The notes: a model not told the origin generated them from the sequence alone. 28,659 bases of DNA from RGIG9079 sp964567845 (GCA_964567845.1 CAZMOG010000020.1:1-28659), one strand, 5' to 3'; shown: positions 15,545-23,628, counted from the first letter of the stretch. Made by a program: numbers and translations.

Positions 15545-15638
15545 CGGGAGAGGTGGGAATCGAACCCACCCGGGAGGCTCCAAACCCCCCACAACGGTTT
15601 TGAAGACCGCGAGGCACACCAGCAACCTATCTACTCCC
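15545..15638 (-). tRNA. selC: tRNA-Sec (anticodon UCA)
   Basis: A 94-base tRNA whose anticodon loop CGGTCT-TCA-AAACCG reads UGA. It has the long variable arm typical of Sec tRNAs (GGGGGG pairing with CCTCCC, one wobble) and a standard T arm GTGGG-TTCGATT-CCCAC. No CCA is encoded. The acceptor stem is irregular. The 5' strand GGGAGTAG would pair perfectly with CTACTCCC, but the 3' strand reads CTCTCCC, one base short. The stem therefore has seven pairs with U6 bulged. The tRNA is the first element of the selA-selB-lysR transcript, so it must be cut out by tRNA-processing enzymes. Confidence 0.95.
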
Positions 15639-15660
15639 AGATACTGTTTGGCTAAATTCT

Positions 15661-15689
15661 ATTGTAGCAAATTTCGTCAAAAATGTCAA
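15661..15689 (-). promoter_or_regulatory. Sigma-A promoter for tRNA-Sec/selA/selB
   Basis: On the minus strand TTGACA (15684-15689) and TACAAT (15661-15666) are separated by exactly 17 bases. Transcription would start about 15 bases before the tRNA. It is among the best consensus promoters in the window, suggesting constitutive, strong expression. Confidence 0.85.
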
Positions 15690-15743
15690 TCTAAATCACG
15701 CTGAACTCATGGGCTTTCCCGCTCTTTTTCTATATTTTCGCAT

Positions 15744-15775
15744 AAAAATCCTGCCCGGTTTTGGGCAGGATTTTA
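15744..15775. terminator. Terminator at the end of the glycine reductase operon
   Basis: AAAATCCTGCCC (15745-15756) pairs perfectly with GGGCAGGATTTT (15763-15774), a 12-bp stem with a 6-base loop and A/T runs on both sides. It lies 25 bases past the grdD stop and insulates the tRNA-Sec promoter. Confidence 0.85.
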
Positions 15776-15798
15776 TTTATGCTTTTATGCTTTTTAGA

Positions 15799-16914
15799 CT
15801 AGCCAATGTAGCCAGCTGCTTTTAAGATTTCTTCCGCTTTTTCTTTCTTTTCTGGTGCCATAAGTACAATAGGACCTGTACATCCCATACCACTTTCAGC
15901 ATAGATACCAGCTTTCCATAAAGCCTTAACAGCATCTTCAAGGTCCATAACTTCTATACCTGGAATACTAGCTGTTACTACTTCCTTAGGAGGCATCTTA
16001 ACTTCTTCATTTGATGCAGCTTCTTTCTTTGCTGGTTTAGCTTCAGCAAGAATCTGTTCAAGACCTGCTTTCTTAGCTTTTTCGAATTCTGCTTCTGCAA
16101 TCTTCTTCCAGTCATGTTTAACAAGGCTTGTAGCAAATTCTACAGCACCTGAGATAACTGGAGCTCCTGATGCACGAGAGATGATAAGAACTAAGTCTTT
16201 GAAACCTTCTCCGATACCAGGACCATATCCGAATCCAAGAGATTCATAGCTTCCACCTGTTGTATAAGAAGAGAAAATCTTCATCATAAGGTTACCTGTT
16301 AAGGAATCCATAACCATAATATCAGGTGTTCCTGCTAATAAGTCATTTCCTCTCATAACGATTCCGCCGTCTGCTCTCATAGATTCTGCAAACTGGATAT
16401 CATATCCGTTTTCTTTTAATTTTAATAATGCTTTTTCAGCCTGTCTTGCACCATCAATGTTTGCAATACCTACTGTTGGATTTTCAATACCATCAGCTTT
16501 AGCTGCGATAATACCATAAATAGCATTTTTGATCATACCACAAATACGGTCTGTGTCAGATGTACCTGTTGTTGTTGCAAGATACATTGCTTTACCTACA
16601 CCTGGTGTGATAACTTTACCAACTGTAGAAACACCGATTGGGAATGGATAGTGCATTGTTACAGCACCGTCAATTTCGCCAGAAGCAAGTTTAGCTTCCA
16701 TTTCCTTGTGAGAATCTTCTCCCTGGATAAGAAGGGCTTTTAAGCCTTTTCTTTCTGCATCAGCAATTGCCTGCTGGAACACTTCATCACCGTGTTCGCT
16801 GCCTTCAACTGCAATACCGATAACTGGTTTCTTACCGAATTCGCCAGTTTCTAATGCATCAGCCATTTCAAGGAAAGTATCTGCGATTATTTTATTAATT
16901 CTATTATCTGACAT
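15799..16914 (-). CDS. grdD: Glycine reductase complex component C, subunit alpha (GrdD)
   Basis: With GrdC forms protein C, which takes the carboxymethyl group from the GrdA selenocysteine and releases acetyl phosphate using inorganic phosphate. The 371-residue protein resembles the phosphate acetyl/butyryltransferase and PlsX fold: V-I-G-I-A-V-E-G-S-E-H-G, M-H-Y-P-F-P-I-G-V-S-T-V-G, P-D-I-M-V-M-D-S-L-T-G-N. A Lys/Glu/Pro-rich linker at about 290-315 leads to a small C-terminal domain with G-M-G-C-T-G-P. AGAGGAAAA precedes the ATG, 29 bases after grdC. It is the last gene of the operon. Acetyl phosphate would yield ATP through acetate kinase, not encoded in this window. Confidence 0.93.
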   Translation of the reverse strand: MSDNRINKIIADTFLEMADALETGEFGKKPVIGIAVEGSEHGDEVFQQAIADAERKGLKALLIQGEDSHKEMEAKLASGEIDGAVTMHYPFPIGVSTVGKVITPGVGKAMYLATTTGTSDTDRICGMIKNAIYGIIAAKADGIENPTVGIANIDGARQAEKALLKLKENGYDIQFAESMRADGGIVMRGNDLLAGTPDIMVMDSLTGNLMMKIFSSYTTGGSYESLGFGYGPGIGEGFKDLVLIISRASGAPVISGAVEFATSLVKHDWKKIAEAEFEKAKKAGLEQILAEAKPAKKEAASNEEVKMPPKEVVTASIPGIEVMDLEDAVKALWKAGIYAESGMGCTGPIVLMAPEKKEKAEEILKAAGYIG

Positions 16915-16943
16915 TATGTTTTCCTCTTTTCTTGACTGTTTTA

Positions 16944-18488
16944 TTATTCTCCAAGAAGATTCTGAGCAAATCCTCTCATAGCTTCACCGATTAAAGCTTT
17001 TACTTTACCTTCATCGAAGCTTCCGCCTTCTTCAGCACCCTTTCCATCGTTAGCCTGAACTACGAAGGAAACACCGTCGAAGAGGTTAGTCATTCTACCA
17101 AGGAATAAGCTTCCTTTACCAACGATCATAGCTTTGCTTGTCTTGCCAGCTAACATTTCATCTCTCATCTGTCCAAGGTATGGAGCACCTGAAGGGATGT
17201 GGCCCTGTGTTGGAGCCCAACCTACTAAACCGTGTTCTTTAACAAAGTTAGCAATATCAGCTCTTGCAATGTCTCCACGTTTAACAGCTAAAGCGGCAAT
17301 CATCTTGTAGTTAGCTTCTGGAACGTCACCAGCACCAGCAGGTTTTGTGATATCGGAGTTCTGCATTTCTGTAGAGTATTTGTCGATATCTGTTACCTTC
17401 AAACCAGCTTTATCTAATGGATCAGTTACTAAAGAACTGATTACGTTCTGTGGAGCAGAACCTGTTCCGATTGTATGACGTCCGGAGATGTCATTACGAA
17501 TCTGTGGACTTACGCCATCATCTGCTGTAATTAATACAGAGAAACCAGCGATACAGTCTTCTAAGATTGGCATACCCTTCTTAACGTGGTCTTTACCATT
17601 CATACCAAGTTTAGCTGTACATCCACCAGCTGTTACTACTACGCATTTGAATGTGCCTGCTTTAACTAAAGAAGCAGCATCTAATAATGCGTGAGCTGGT
17701 CCGGCACAGAAACCTCTAACGTCAGAACCGGAAGCATTTGTAAAGCCTGCGATTTCAGCAGCAGCTTTAGCAAAGTTACCGCCACCACGCTGGTTCATAT
17801 CACCACAAGCTTCTTCACAGCAGTCGATTACGTATTCAACTTCTGATGGATCGATACCTGCGGATTTAACTAAGTGTAATAAAGATAATACGCTGGAAGC
17901 TTTTGTTACTAAGTTTTCCATCATAACATGAGCAGAAAGGTTAGCATCAACGTCATGAGCACGTTTGATGGCACCAACTAATTTACCATTGTAGTAAAGA
18001 CCTTCTGCATGTTCATCATTAACTAATGAAACAATTTTTGCTTCATCGTTATCTGCATTTTTATCTAAAACTGCTACGTGAGCTTCTGTAAGTAATGGAT
18101 GAGCTGCTAATTTAACTTTAACGTCAGCTGCAAATCCTTTTTCTAATACTACTAAATCGAATACGTCACAAATCTGGATTAAACCAACGAATTCGTCTTC
18201 AGGCATGATTTCACCGAATCTACCTTCACGAGTTCCTTCTACTGGCTTATCATACCATGGGAATTCTGTGTTTCTTAATGCATCATCTGTCTGGTTTCCA
18301 ATGTAAACCTGGTTTGGAAGATAGTTAACAACATCTTCATATTTTCTTAAGTGATTTGGAAGTTCTTTTAAGTATTCAGATTCTGGATTAACAACCATTT
18401 CTGTTGTCTGAGTTGTCCCATTATGGAGAACCATAGATGGAGTAAATGCCAGTGTATAACTGGTTCCCTTTAAAACTGCATAGCTCAT
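16944..18488 (-). CDS. grdC: Glycine reductase complex component C, subunit beta (GrdC)
   Basis: Partner of GrdD in protein C. The 514-residue protein resembles beta-ketoacyl-ACP synthase III-type enzymes: Y-V-I-D-C-C-E-E-A-C-G-D near residues 219-230, a central G-F-C-A-G-P-A-H-A-L, and V-V-T-A-G-G-C-T-A-K-L-G-M-N-G-K. It is thought to accept the carboxymethyl group as a thioester on a cysteine before phosphorolysis to acetyl phosphate. GAGGTGAAAG precedes the ATG. A 145-base gap with two hairpins, one very strong, separates it from grdA, suggesting the grdA message can be processed away from grdCD. Confidence 0.93.
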   Translation of the reverse strand: MSYAVLKGTSYTLAFTPSMVLHNGTTQTTEMVVNPESEYLKELPNHLRKYEDVVNYLPNQVYIGNQTDDALRNTEFPWYDKPVEGTREGRFGEIMPEDEFVGLIQICDVFDLVVLEKGFAADVKVKLAAHPLLTEAHVAVLDKNADNDEAKIVSLVNDEHAEGLYYNGKLVGAIKRAHDVDANLSAHVMMENLVTKASSVLSLLHLVKSAGIDPSEVEYVIDCCEEACGDMNQRGGGNFAKAAAEIAGFTNASGSDVRGFCAGPAHALLDAASLVKAGTFKCVVVTAGGCTAKLGMNGKDHVKKGMPILEDCIAGFSVLITADDGVSPQIRNDISGRHTIGTGSAPQNVISSLVTDPLDKAGLKVTDIDKYSTEMQNSDITKPAGAGDVPEANYKMIAALAVKRGDIARADIANFVKEHGLVGWAPTQGHIPSGAPYLGQMRDEMLAGKTSKAMIVGKGSLFLGRMTNLFDGVSFVVQANDGKGAEEGGSFDEGKVKALIGEAMRGFAQNLLGE

Positions 18489-18531
18489 GCTTTCACCTCA
18501 TCAAAATTATAAATTTTTGCTTTTTTCTCGA

Positions 18532-18586
18532 GATAAGCGCAGTAACGCAGGCTATACAAACTGTACAACCTGCGTTACGACTTATC
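18532..18586 (-). other. Strong hairpin between grdA and grdC
   Basis: GTAACGCAGG (18542-18551) pairs perfectly with CCTGCGTTAC (18569-18578), and GATAAG (18532-18537) with CTTATC (18581-18586), forming a long two-part stem. A smaller hairpin (AATTCC/GGAATT, 18600-18615) lies nearer grdA. There is no U-run after the main stem on the minus strand. It is better explained as an RNA-stabilising or processing structure than as a full terminator. Confidence 0.7.
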
Positions 18587-18633
18587 GACTCTAAAAGGAA
18601 ATTCCCGACGGAATTCTCCCCACAAATACAATT

Positions 18634-19107
18634 TTAGCAGTATTTAGAGTACTGTTCTCTGATAGCTGTCATTTCGTTTGTAATATCATCTACATCAAGT
18701 ACCATTTCCATCATGCCAACCTGGTCATCATAAACACCAGCATCGAATTCACCTTTAATGATTTCTTCACATACATGATATACACCTAGTCCCAACTGGA
18801 CTCCTGCTAAAGGACCTGCGTATGTTGGATCACCTGCAGTTACAGTTTCAGCTGCTAAAGATGCAGCTTCACCTTCTGATGCACCAAGAACTACGATAAC
18901 ATTTTCTGCACCGTGTTCCTCTGTGATCGCTAATACTCTCTTCTGATTTTCTAAGTCCATAGCACCTGCGGCTGTTCAGACGAAGCACTCCGTGGATGAG
19001 AAAACAACTTCTGCACCTGCAGTAACAACGCAAGCTTCGATAGCTGGTCCCGGAACACCGTCACGGTCGCCGATGATGACAACTTTTTTTCCTTCTAAAA
19101 TTGCCAT
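18634..19107 (-). CDS. grdA: Glycine reductase protein A, selenoprotein (GrdA)
   Basis: The small acidic selenoprotein shared by glycine, sarcosine and betaine reductases. It carries the carboxymethyl group on selenocysteine from component B to component C and is reduced again by thioredoxin. The complete protein is 157 residues, start ATG at 19105-19107 behind AGGAGGG. An in-frame UGA at 18976-18978 is codon 44 within S-S-T-E-C-F-V-U-T-A-A-G-A-M, the known GrdA active site. A caller that treats UGA as stop finds only a 108-residue fragment beginning at the internal Met. The N terminus V-V-I-I-G-D-R-D-G-V-P-G-P and the ending G-M-M-E-M-V-L-D-V-D-D-I are also family marks. Confidence 0.97.
18951..18978 (-). 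promoter_or_regulatory. Sec UGA codon and putative SECIS of grdA
   Basis: Directly after the UGA the message reads ACAGCCGCAGGUGCUAUGG. A short AGC/GCU stem closes a loop containing GGU, the unpaired GU expected for SelB recognition. The stem is short and should be checked by folding. Readthrough itself is strongly supported by protein conservation on both sides. Confidence 0.6.
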
Positions 19108-19145
19108 TGCAATTTCCCTCCTATACTAAAATTTGTTTTTTATGT

Positions 19146-19206
19146 TCAAACGCGTAACGCGATTGACACCGTATTAAATTAAAATGTGTTAACTGCTCTT
19201 GCGAGC
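19146..19206 (-). other. Two compact hairpins between trxA and grdA
   Basis: TCAA-A-CGCG-TAA-CGCG-A-TTGA at 19146-19166 is a perfect 21-base hairpin with one internal mismatch pair. GCTC-TTGC-GAGC at 19195-19206 (GCAA tetraloop on the minus strand) follows the trxA stop. With the hairpin downstream of grdA they bracket grdA in the 114-base gap. No terminator-like T-run is present. Confidence 0.55.
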
Positions 19207-19221
19207 CTGTACTACTAATGA

Positions 19222-19539
19222 CTAGCAGTACTTTTCAACTAATGCTTTAACGCTTTCTGGAGTAGCATCTTCTTTTACTACTTCTTCAACTTTTTCTCCG
19301 CCTTTGTAGATAGCTACTACAGGAAGTCCTAAGATTTTCTGTCCGATAGCTAAACGACGAGCTTTTGTTGTGTTTAAAGCACAGAATTTAATTTTGTCAC
19401 CATATGTTTCTTCTAAAGCGTGAACATGTGGTTTTAATGCTTCACAAGGAACGCATCCATCTCCGTAAAAGTCTACTAAAATAGTACCTTCAGCTTCTAA
19501 TACTTCTGGTCCAAATGTGTCTTTTGTTAATTCTAACAT
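19222..19539 (-). CDS. trxA: Glycine-reductase-associated thioredoxin
   Basis: A 105-residue thioredoxin that would pass electrons from TrxB to regenerate the reduced selenol/thiol of GrdA. The active site is D-F-Y-G-D-G-C-V-P-C-E, so C-V-P-C replaces the usual W-C-G-P-C and the tryptophan is missing. The same unusual motif is known in thioredoxins of glycine-reducing clostridia, so it marks a specialised protein, not a mutation. The rest is the normal fold, with G-L-P-V-V-A-I-Y-K-G-G holding the cis-proline. AGGAGGAA precedes the ATG. It lies between trxB and grdA in the operon. Confidence 0.93.
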   Translation of the reverse strand: MLELTKDTFGPEVLEAEGTILVDFYGDGCVPCEALKPHVHALEETYGDKIKFCALNTTKARRLAIGQKILGLPVVAIYKGGEKVEEVVKEDATPESVKALVEKYC

Positions 19540-19590
19540 GTGAAATTCCTCCTAAATTATATGATTAATCTTTTAAATTACATTATACAA

Positions 19591-20535
19591 TTAATCTTCT
19601 AAGTTTGCAATATAGTGTTCTGCCTGCATAGCTGCAATAGCACCATCAGCTGCTGCTGTAACAACCTGACGTAAGCTCTTCTTACGAACATCGCCTGCTG
19701 CAAATACACCTGGAATATTTGTGTGCATATTTTCATCTGTTAAGATGTAGCCATATTCCATATCAACCTGTCCTTCGAAAAGGTCAGATTTTGGATTGTA
19801 ACCGATGAATCCGAATAATCCGAATAAACCATCTTCTTCATCAGCTTCAATTCTTGTGATTTCACCAGTCTTAACGTTCTTAACTGTCATAGCGGAAAGG
19901 ATTCCGTCACCGAAAAGTTCGTCAACAACTGTATCCCACATGAATTCTAATTTAGGGTTCTTAAATGCTTTTTCCTGGATAGATTTAGCAGCACGAAGTT
20001 CATCTCTACGATGGATTAATGTTACTTTACGAGCAAAGCCTGTAAGATACATAGCTTCTTCAACTGCGGAATCTCCACCACCAACTACATATACTTCGAA
20101 GTCTTCAAAGAAGTTAGCGTCACATGTTGCACAGAAAGATACACCCTTACCAACGAATTCAGCTTCATTCTTACATCCGATTGGCTTTGGAGTTGCACCA
20201 GTAGCGATAATTACAACACGACCTTCATATTCGCCGTTAACTGTGATTACTTTCTTAACTGGTCCTTCTAACTGTACTTCTTTGATTGTGTCTGATACTC
20301 TTTCAGCACCAAACTTAGCAGCCTGCTCTGTCATTCTTGCAATTAAGGATGGGCCGCTTTCGCCTTCAACAATCTGGCCAGGATAGTTTTCAATTTCGTT
20401 AGTAATAGCGATCTGTCCACCATCTTTGCCTTTTTCAATAATTAAAGTACTAAGTCTACTTCTTCCGGAGTAGAGACCTGCAGCTAAACCAGCAGGTCCT
20501 GCTCCTAAAATGATAACGTCATAAATTTTGCTCAT
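19591..20535 (-). CDS. trxB: Thioredoxin reductase
   Basis: A 314-residue flavoprotein that reduces the adjacent thioredoxin with NADPH. It has the FAD motif G-A-G-P-A-G-L-A-A-G-L-Y at residues 11-22, the redox pair S-F-C-A-T-C-D-A-N, the NAD(P)H motif G-G-G-D-S-A-V-E-E-A and H-R-R-D-E-L-R-A (arginines typical of NADPH use), and a final G-V-F-A-A-G-D-V-R. AGGAG precedes the ATG. It follows grdB by 39 bases. Its place between grdB and trxA shows it is the dedicated electron supply of glycine reductase. Confidence 0.94.
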   Translation of the reverse strand: MSKIYDVIILGAGPAGLAAGLYSGRSRLSTLIIEKGKDGGQIAITNEIENYPGQIVEGESGPSLIARMTEQAAKFGAERVSDTIKEVQLEGPVKKVITVNGEYEGRVVIIATGATPKPIGCKNEAEFVGKGVSFCATCDANFFEDFEVYVVGGGDSAVEEAMYLTGFARKVTLIHRRDELRAAKSIQEKAFKNPKLEFMWDTVVDELFGDGILSAMTVKNVKTGEITRIEADEEDGLFGLFGFIGYNPKSDLFEGQVDMEYGYILTDENMHTNIPGVFAAGDVRKKSLRQVVTAAADGAIAAMQAEHYIANLED

Positions 20536-20574
20536 TTTAGAATCTCCTATCTCTTATAAACGTGATAATCAATC

Positions 20575-21876
20575 TTATTCGAAGATTGTCTGATCCTCAA
20601 CTTCTGTACATAACGCATCAAGAGCTTTAGTAACGATTCTTCTTCTGATATCCTTTTCTTCTTCCATAGTTCTCTTAGGATCGCCTAATGGATGAGGAAT
20701 AGCGATAGCTGGAACGATTCTGTTAGCTCCTACTGTCATAGAAATTGGAGTTACTGTACAAATGTGAACAACTGGGATACCAGCACGTTCAACTTCTTTA
20801 ACCATCGTTGCACCGCAACGTGTACAAGTACCTCATGTGGAAGTGAGGATAACAGCGTCAACTCCGTCAGCTACTAATTCTTTAGAGAATTCTTCAGCGA
20901 ATTTCTTAGAGTTAGCTACGGATGTTCCGTTACCAGTTGTTGTATAGAAGTAACGGTGTAATTCACCGATTTTACCTTCTTTTTCAAATTCACGTAAAAC
21001 GTCAACAGGGATTACGCGGTCAGAGTCCTGATTAGCGTATACTGGGTCATATCCACCGTGAGCTGTTTCATGTGTTTCTTCTGTTAAATCATCAAAATCT
21101 GCGATATCGTATTTACCATATCTCTGAGCAGAAGATGCTTCAATATGATCTGGGTTTCCTTTTGGAACAATACCACCGGATGTAACGATAGCGATTTTAG
21201 CTTTTGTGATGTCTTTAACTGCTGGATTTGGAGCAACTTTATCAAAGTCAGGCATTGGGAATTCTGTAACGAATTCTTTACCAGCTAATTTAAGTTTCAT
21301 CATATCTACTGCACGAGCAGCACCGCGTTTTTCTTCGAAAAGGTTAACACGGATTCCGTTTGGCATATAGCCTTCTTCTTTAGAAGATAAAATCTTTTCG
21401 CCTTTAGCTAATTTAAGAGCGAATGGAGCCATCTTCTTAACAGCATCTCTCATACCAGCAGCACTGTTTCTTGTTTCGATGATATATACATCTTTCTTAA
21501 GGTCAGCACCTGGGTTTTCTTTGTACATACCTGTAAATGCAGGAACGCCTAATTCTTCTTTAACAGCTTTAGCTACGTTAGCACAAGCATATCCGTAACG
21601 ACCAGCGTTGAATGCAGGACCACAGATAACTACGTCTGGGTTCTGTCCTTTAATCATTTCAAGAACTGTAGGTAAAGCTTCTTTTGTATTCTCAGCAAAG
21701 AATCCATCACCACATACAACTGTAGCAACGATTTCAGCTTCTCCGCCAAATCCAGCGTTTAAAGCCATACCAGGACCAACAAAGCCTTCACGAAGTTCTG
21801 GCTTGTAGTCAGCCATTTCTTCACCACCAACGTTAGCGAAGAACTGGTTAATATAATGAACAACTCTTAATGCCAT
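20575..21876 (-). CDS. grdB: Glycine reductase component B subunit gamma, selenoprotein (GrdB)
   Basis: Substrate-specific selenoprotein of glycine reductase. Its selenol attacks the glycine bound as a Schiff base to the GrdE-derived carbonyl subunit and transfers the carboxymethyl group to GrdA. The complete protein is 433 residues, start at 21876 behind AGGAGG. UGA at 20833-20835 is codon 348 in L-T-S-T-U-G-T-C-T-R-C-G-A, the known U-x-x-C-x-x-C region. Without readthrough it appears as two pieces (347 residues plus a 76-residue downstream fragment). V-T-S-G-G-I-V-P-K-G-N-P and G-E-L-H-R-Y-F-Y-T-T-T-G-N-G are family marks. It follows grdE by 12 bases. No sarcosine or betaine versions are present. 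Confidence 0.97.
20800..20835 (-). promoter_or_regulatory. Sec UGA codon and SECIS hairpin of grdB
   Basis: Twelve bases after the UGA a perfect CGTTGC-GGT-GCAACG hairpin (20806-20820) forms with an apical GGU loop. Position and the loop GU fit a bacterial SECIS element bound by SelB. Confidence 0.75.
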
Positions 21877-21888
21877 TTTATTATCCTC

Positions 21889-23169
21889 CTATCTAGCGCT
21901 TAATCTGTTGAAACCAAGTTCGTTAGTAGCACCTGTGATAACCTGAAGCTCAGCATCGATAGAACCATCTGGGTTTAAACTTCCGTCGAAACCACCAGAG
22001 ATGATATCTGCCACTTCTGGGTACCCAATTACTCTATCCATCTTTTCTAATCTGATTACCATGTTAGCATTTCCGCCTGTTACTACTGCGTTAGCTTTAG
22101 CATCAGCATCAGCTAAAGACTGGGAAGCACCGTCACGACCAGCATATTCATCTGTGATGATTACTGTCTTAACGCCCTTGTCTTCAATCTTAACTGTGTT
22201 CATGATAAGGTCTGTATCTGGGTTACCGAAACCTTCCTGAGATACGATAGCACCGTCAACACCTAAGAATTCACATAATTTAGCTGTCCAGTCAGAAGAA
22301 CGCTGTTTGTCAGCAAGGTAAACGTTTTCGTTTGTGATGATAACACCAACGAAGTTTAAGGATTTGCCGTGTTCTTCGAATAATTCAGCTACAACTGGGT
22401 TGTTTAAGTGGTGGTATGTAGTATTCTTGTCACATGCAGATACGCAGTTACCAGAAGTAATAGCACCATCCATGATTTCTGTAGGCCAGATCATTGTTGT
22501 AAGAGACTGTTTCATATCTACACCATATACGTATGTATCATGCATAAGTCCCTGAGACTGTAACATCTGAACATATACGACACGTGGTAAATCAGGTAAT
22601 TTTTCGATACCTTCTTTAACGTTGTATGTTTCGAATGCTTTCACTTCATCTGGAGTAACTTCTTTAGCAAGTCTTCCGATGTAATCAGCTGCTTTTAAAC
22701 CAGCCATACGAACTGCTCTTTCGTGGTCATGTTTGCTTAAGAAGTCAACTGGTTCGCAGATAACAACTAAGTTATTTGTCTGGGAGAATGGAGTGTATTT
22801 AGCGCCTTCTCCAACCATGTCGATGATACCTTCCTGGAAAGCAACGATCTTACCAGTTGTAACGATAGCAGAACCTCTTAATACATGTGTTCTACCAGAA
22901 CCAACTGCTTCTACTTTAGCAAGTGTTCCTGGGAAGATGTTTCCTGGTCCTTCAACCTTTACACGTGGTTCAATAACGTCTTTAACAGGCATAATTCTTA
23001 CGCTTTCGCCTGGTCTAGCGATATCCAGTTCAACGGATGCAATGTGCTCATCTTCTAATAATAACGCTTTTAATTCTTCCGCATTAACGTAGATAACACC
23101 ATCTTCTACCTTGGATTCGGATGCAAACTGAATATCTTTAATGTCGATATAACCTAATTCAAGTTTCAT
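21889..23169 (-). CDS. grdE: Glycine reductase component B proprotein (GrdE)
   Basis: Precursor of the alpha and beta subunits of glycine reductase protein B. It is cut at an internal cysteine whose residue becomes the carbonyl (pyruvoyl-type) group that binds glycine as a Schiff base. The 426-residue protein has that site at S-G-N-C-V-S-A-C-D-K-N-T, with the expected cleavage cysteine at C242, the same position as in the studied clostridial protein. V-E-G-P-G-N-I-F-P-G-T, Q-S-Q-G-L-M-H-D-T-Y-V-Y-G and Q-E-G-F-G-N-P-D-T-D are further matches. AGGAGGAG precedes the ATG. It follows grdX and precedes grdB by 12 bases. Confidence 0.96.
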   Translation of the reverse strand: MKLELGYIDIKDIQFASESKVEDGVIYVNAEELKALLLEDEHIASVELDIARPGESVRIMPVKDVIEPRVKVEGPGNIFPGTLAKVEAVGSGRTHVLRGSAIVTTGKIVAFQEGIIDMVGEGAKYTPFSQTNNLVVICEPVDFLSKHDHERAVRMAGLKAADYIGRLAKEVTPDEVKAFETYNVKEGIEKLPDLPRVVYVQMLQSQGLMHDTYVYGVDMKQSLTTMIWPTEIMDGAITSGNCVSACDKNTTYHHLNNPVVAELFEEHGKSLNFVGVIITNENVYLADKQRSSDWTAKLCEFLGVDGAIVSQEGFGNPDTDLIMNTVKIEDKGVKTVIITDEYAGRDGASQSLADADAKANAVVTGGNANMVIRLEKMDRVIGYPEVADIISGGFDGSLNPDGSIDAELQVITGATNELGFNRLSAR

Positions 23170-23196
23170 CTGTTCTTCTCCTCCTAATATGATATT

Positions 23197-23583
23197 TTAT
23201 AAGTTCAGGTTGCGGTAAGCTCCATCAAATAATGAAAGATCCGCATCTTGAAAATCATCTAACATTCTCTCTGGCCAATCCACAACTGGCTTACCCTTCA
23301 TAATTCTATGATAGGTTTCGATACAGTTTTCAATCATTACACAAGATTGGAAATATTCGTCCTGGTCAAATGCCTTGTCCTTGATGATAACCGAACGATA
23401 TGGAATTTGGTTCGGCTTAATACTTCCTGCCAGGGGATGTGTTACCAGACACCAATGGTCATGTATGTAACTCTGTACACGAAGTAACACGTCCAGATAT
23501 CCGCCATCAGACAGATACTCTACTTTCATCTCTGCATTGTACCTCTCATAGCACTTAGGATTATTAGTTATAATGCAGAACAT
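23197..23583 (-). CDS. grdX: GrdX family protein
   Basis: Small protein that commonly heads glycine/sarcosine/betaine reductase operons; its role is unknown. The 128 residues begin M-F-C-I-I-T-N-N-P and contain G-G-Y-L-D-V-L-L-R-V, T-H-P-L-A-G-S-I-K-P-N and I-P-Y-R-S-V-I-I, typical of the family. The start at 23581-23583 is chosen because AAGGAGG sits nine bases upstream. The open frame continues 30 codons further, but that stretch overlaps the promoter and is cysteine- and basic-rich nonsense. It is the first gene of the grd operon, 27 bases before grdE. Confidence 0.9.
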   Translation of the reverse strand: MFCIITNNPKCYERYNAEMKVEYLSDGGYLDVLLRVQSYIHDHWCLVTHPLAGSIKPNQIPYRSVIIKDKAFDQDEYFQSCVMIENCIETYHRIMKGKPVVDWPERMLDDFQDADLSLFDGAYRNLNL

Positions 23584-23628
23584 TGATTTTGCCTCCTTAC
23601 GACAGCCCGCGGCTGCACATTTTCTTAC

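Noticed and set aside
19222..19539. Damaged thioredoxin active site (C-V-P-C without Trp)
   Set aside because: The same motif is typical of glycine-reductase-linked thioredoxins, so it is a specialised form rather than damage.
19805..20386. 193-codon open frame antisense to trxB
   Set aside because: It is the shadow of a conserved enzyme gene; low-complexity Ser/Pro/Thr content and no ribosome binding site.
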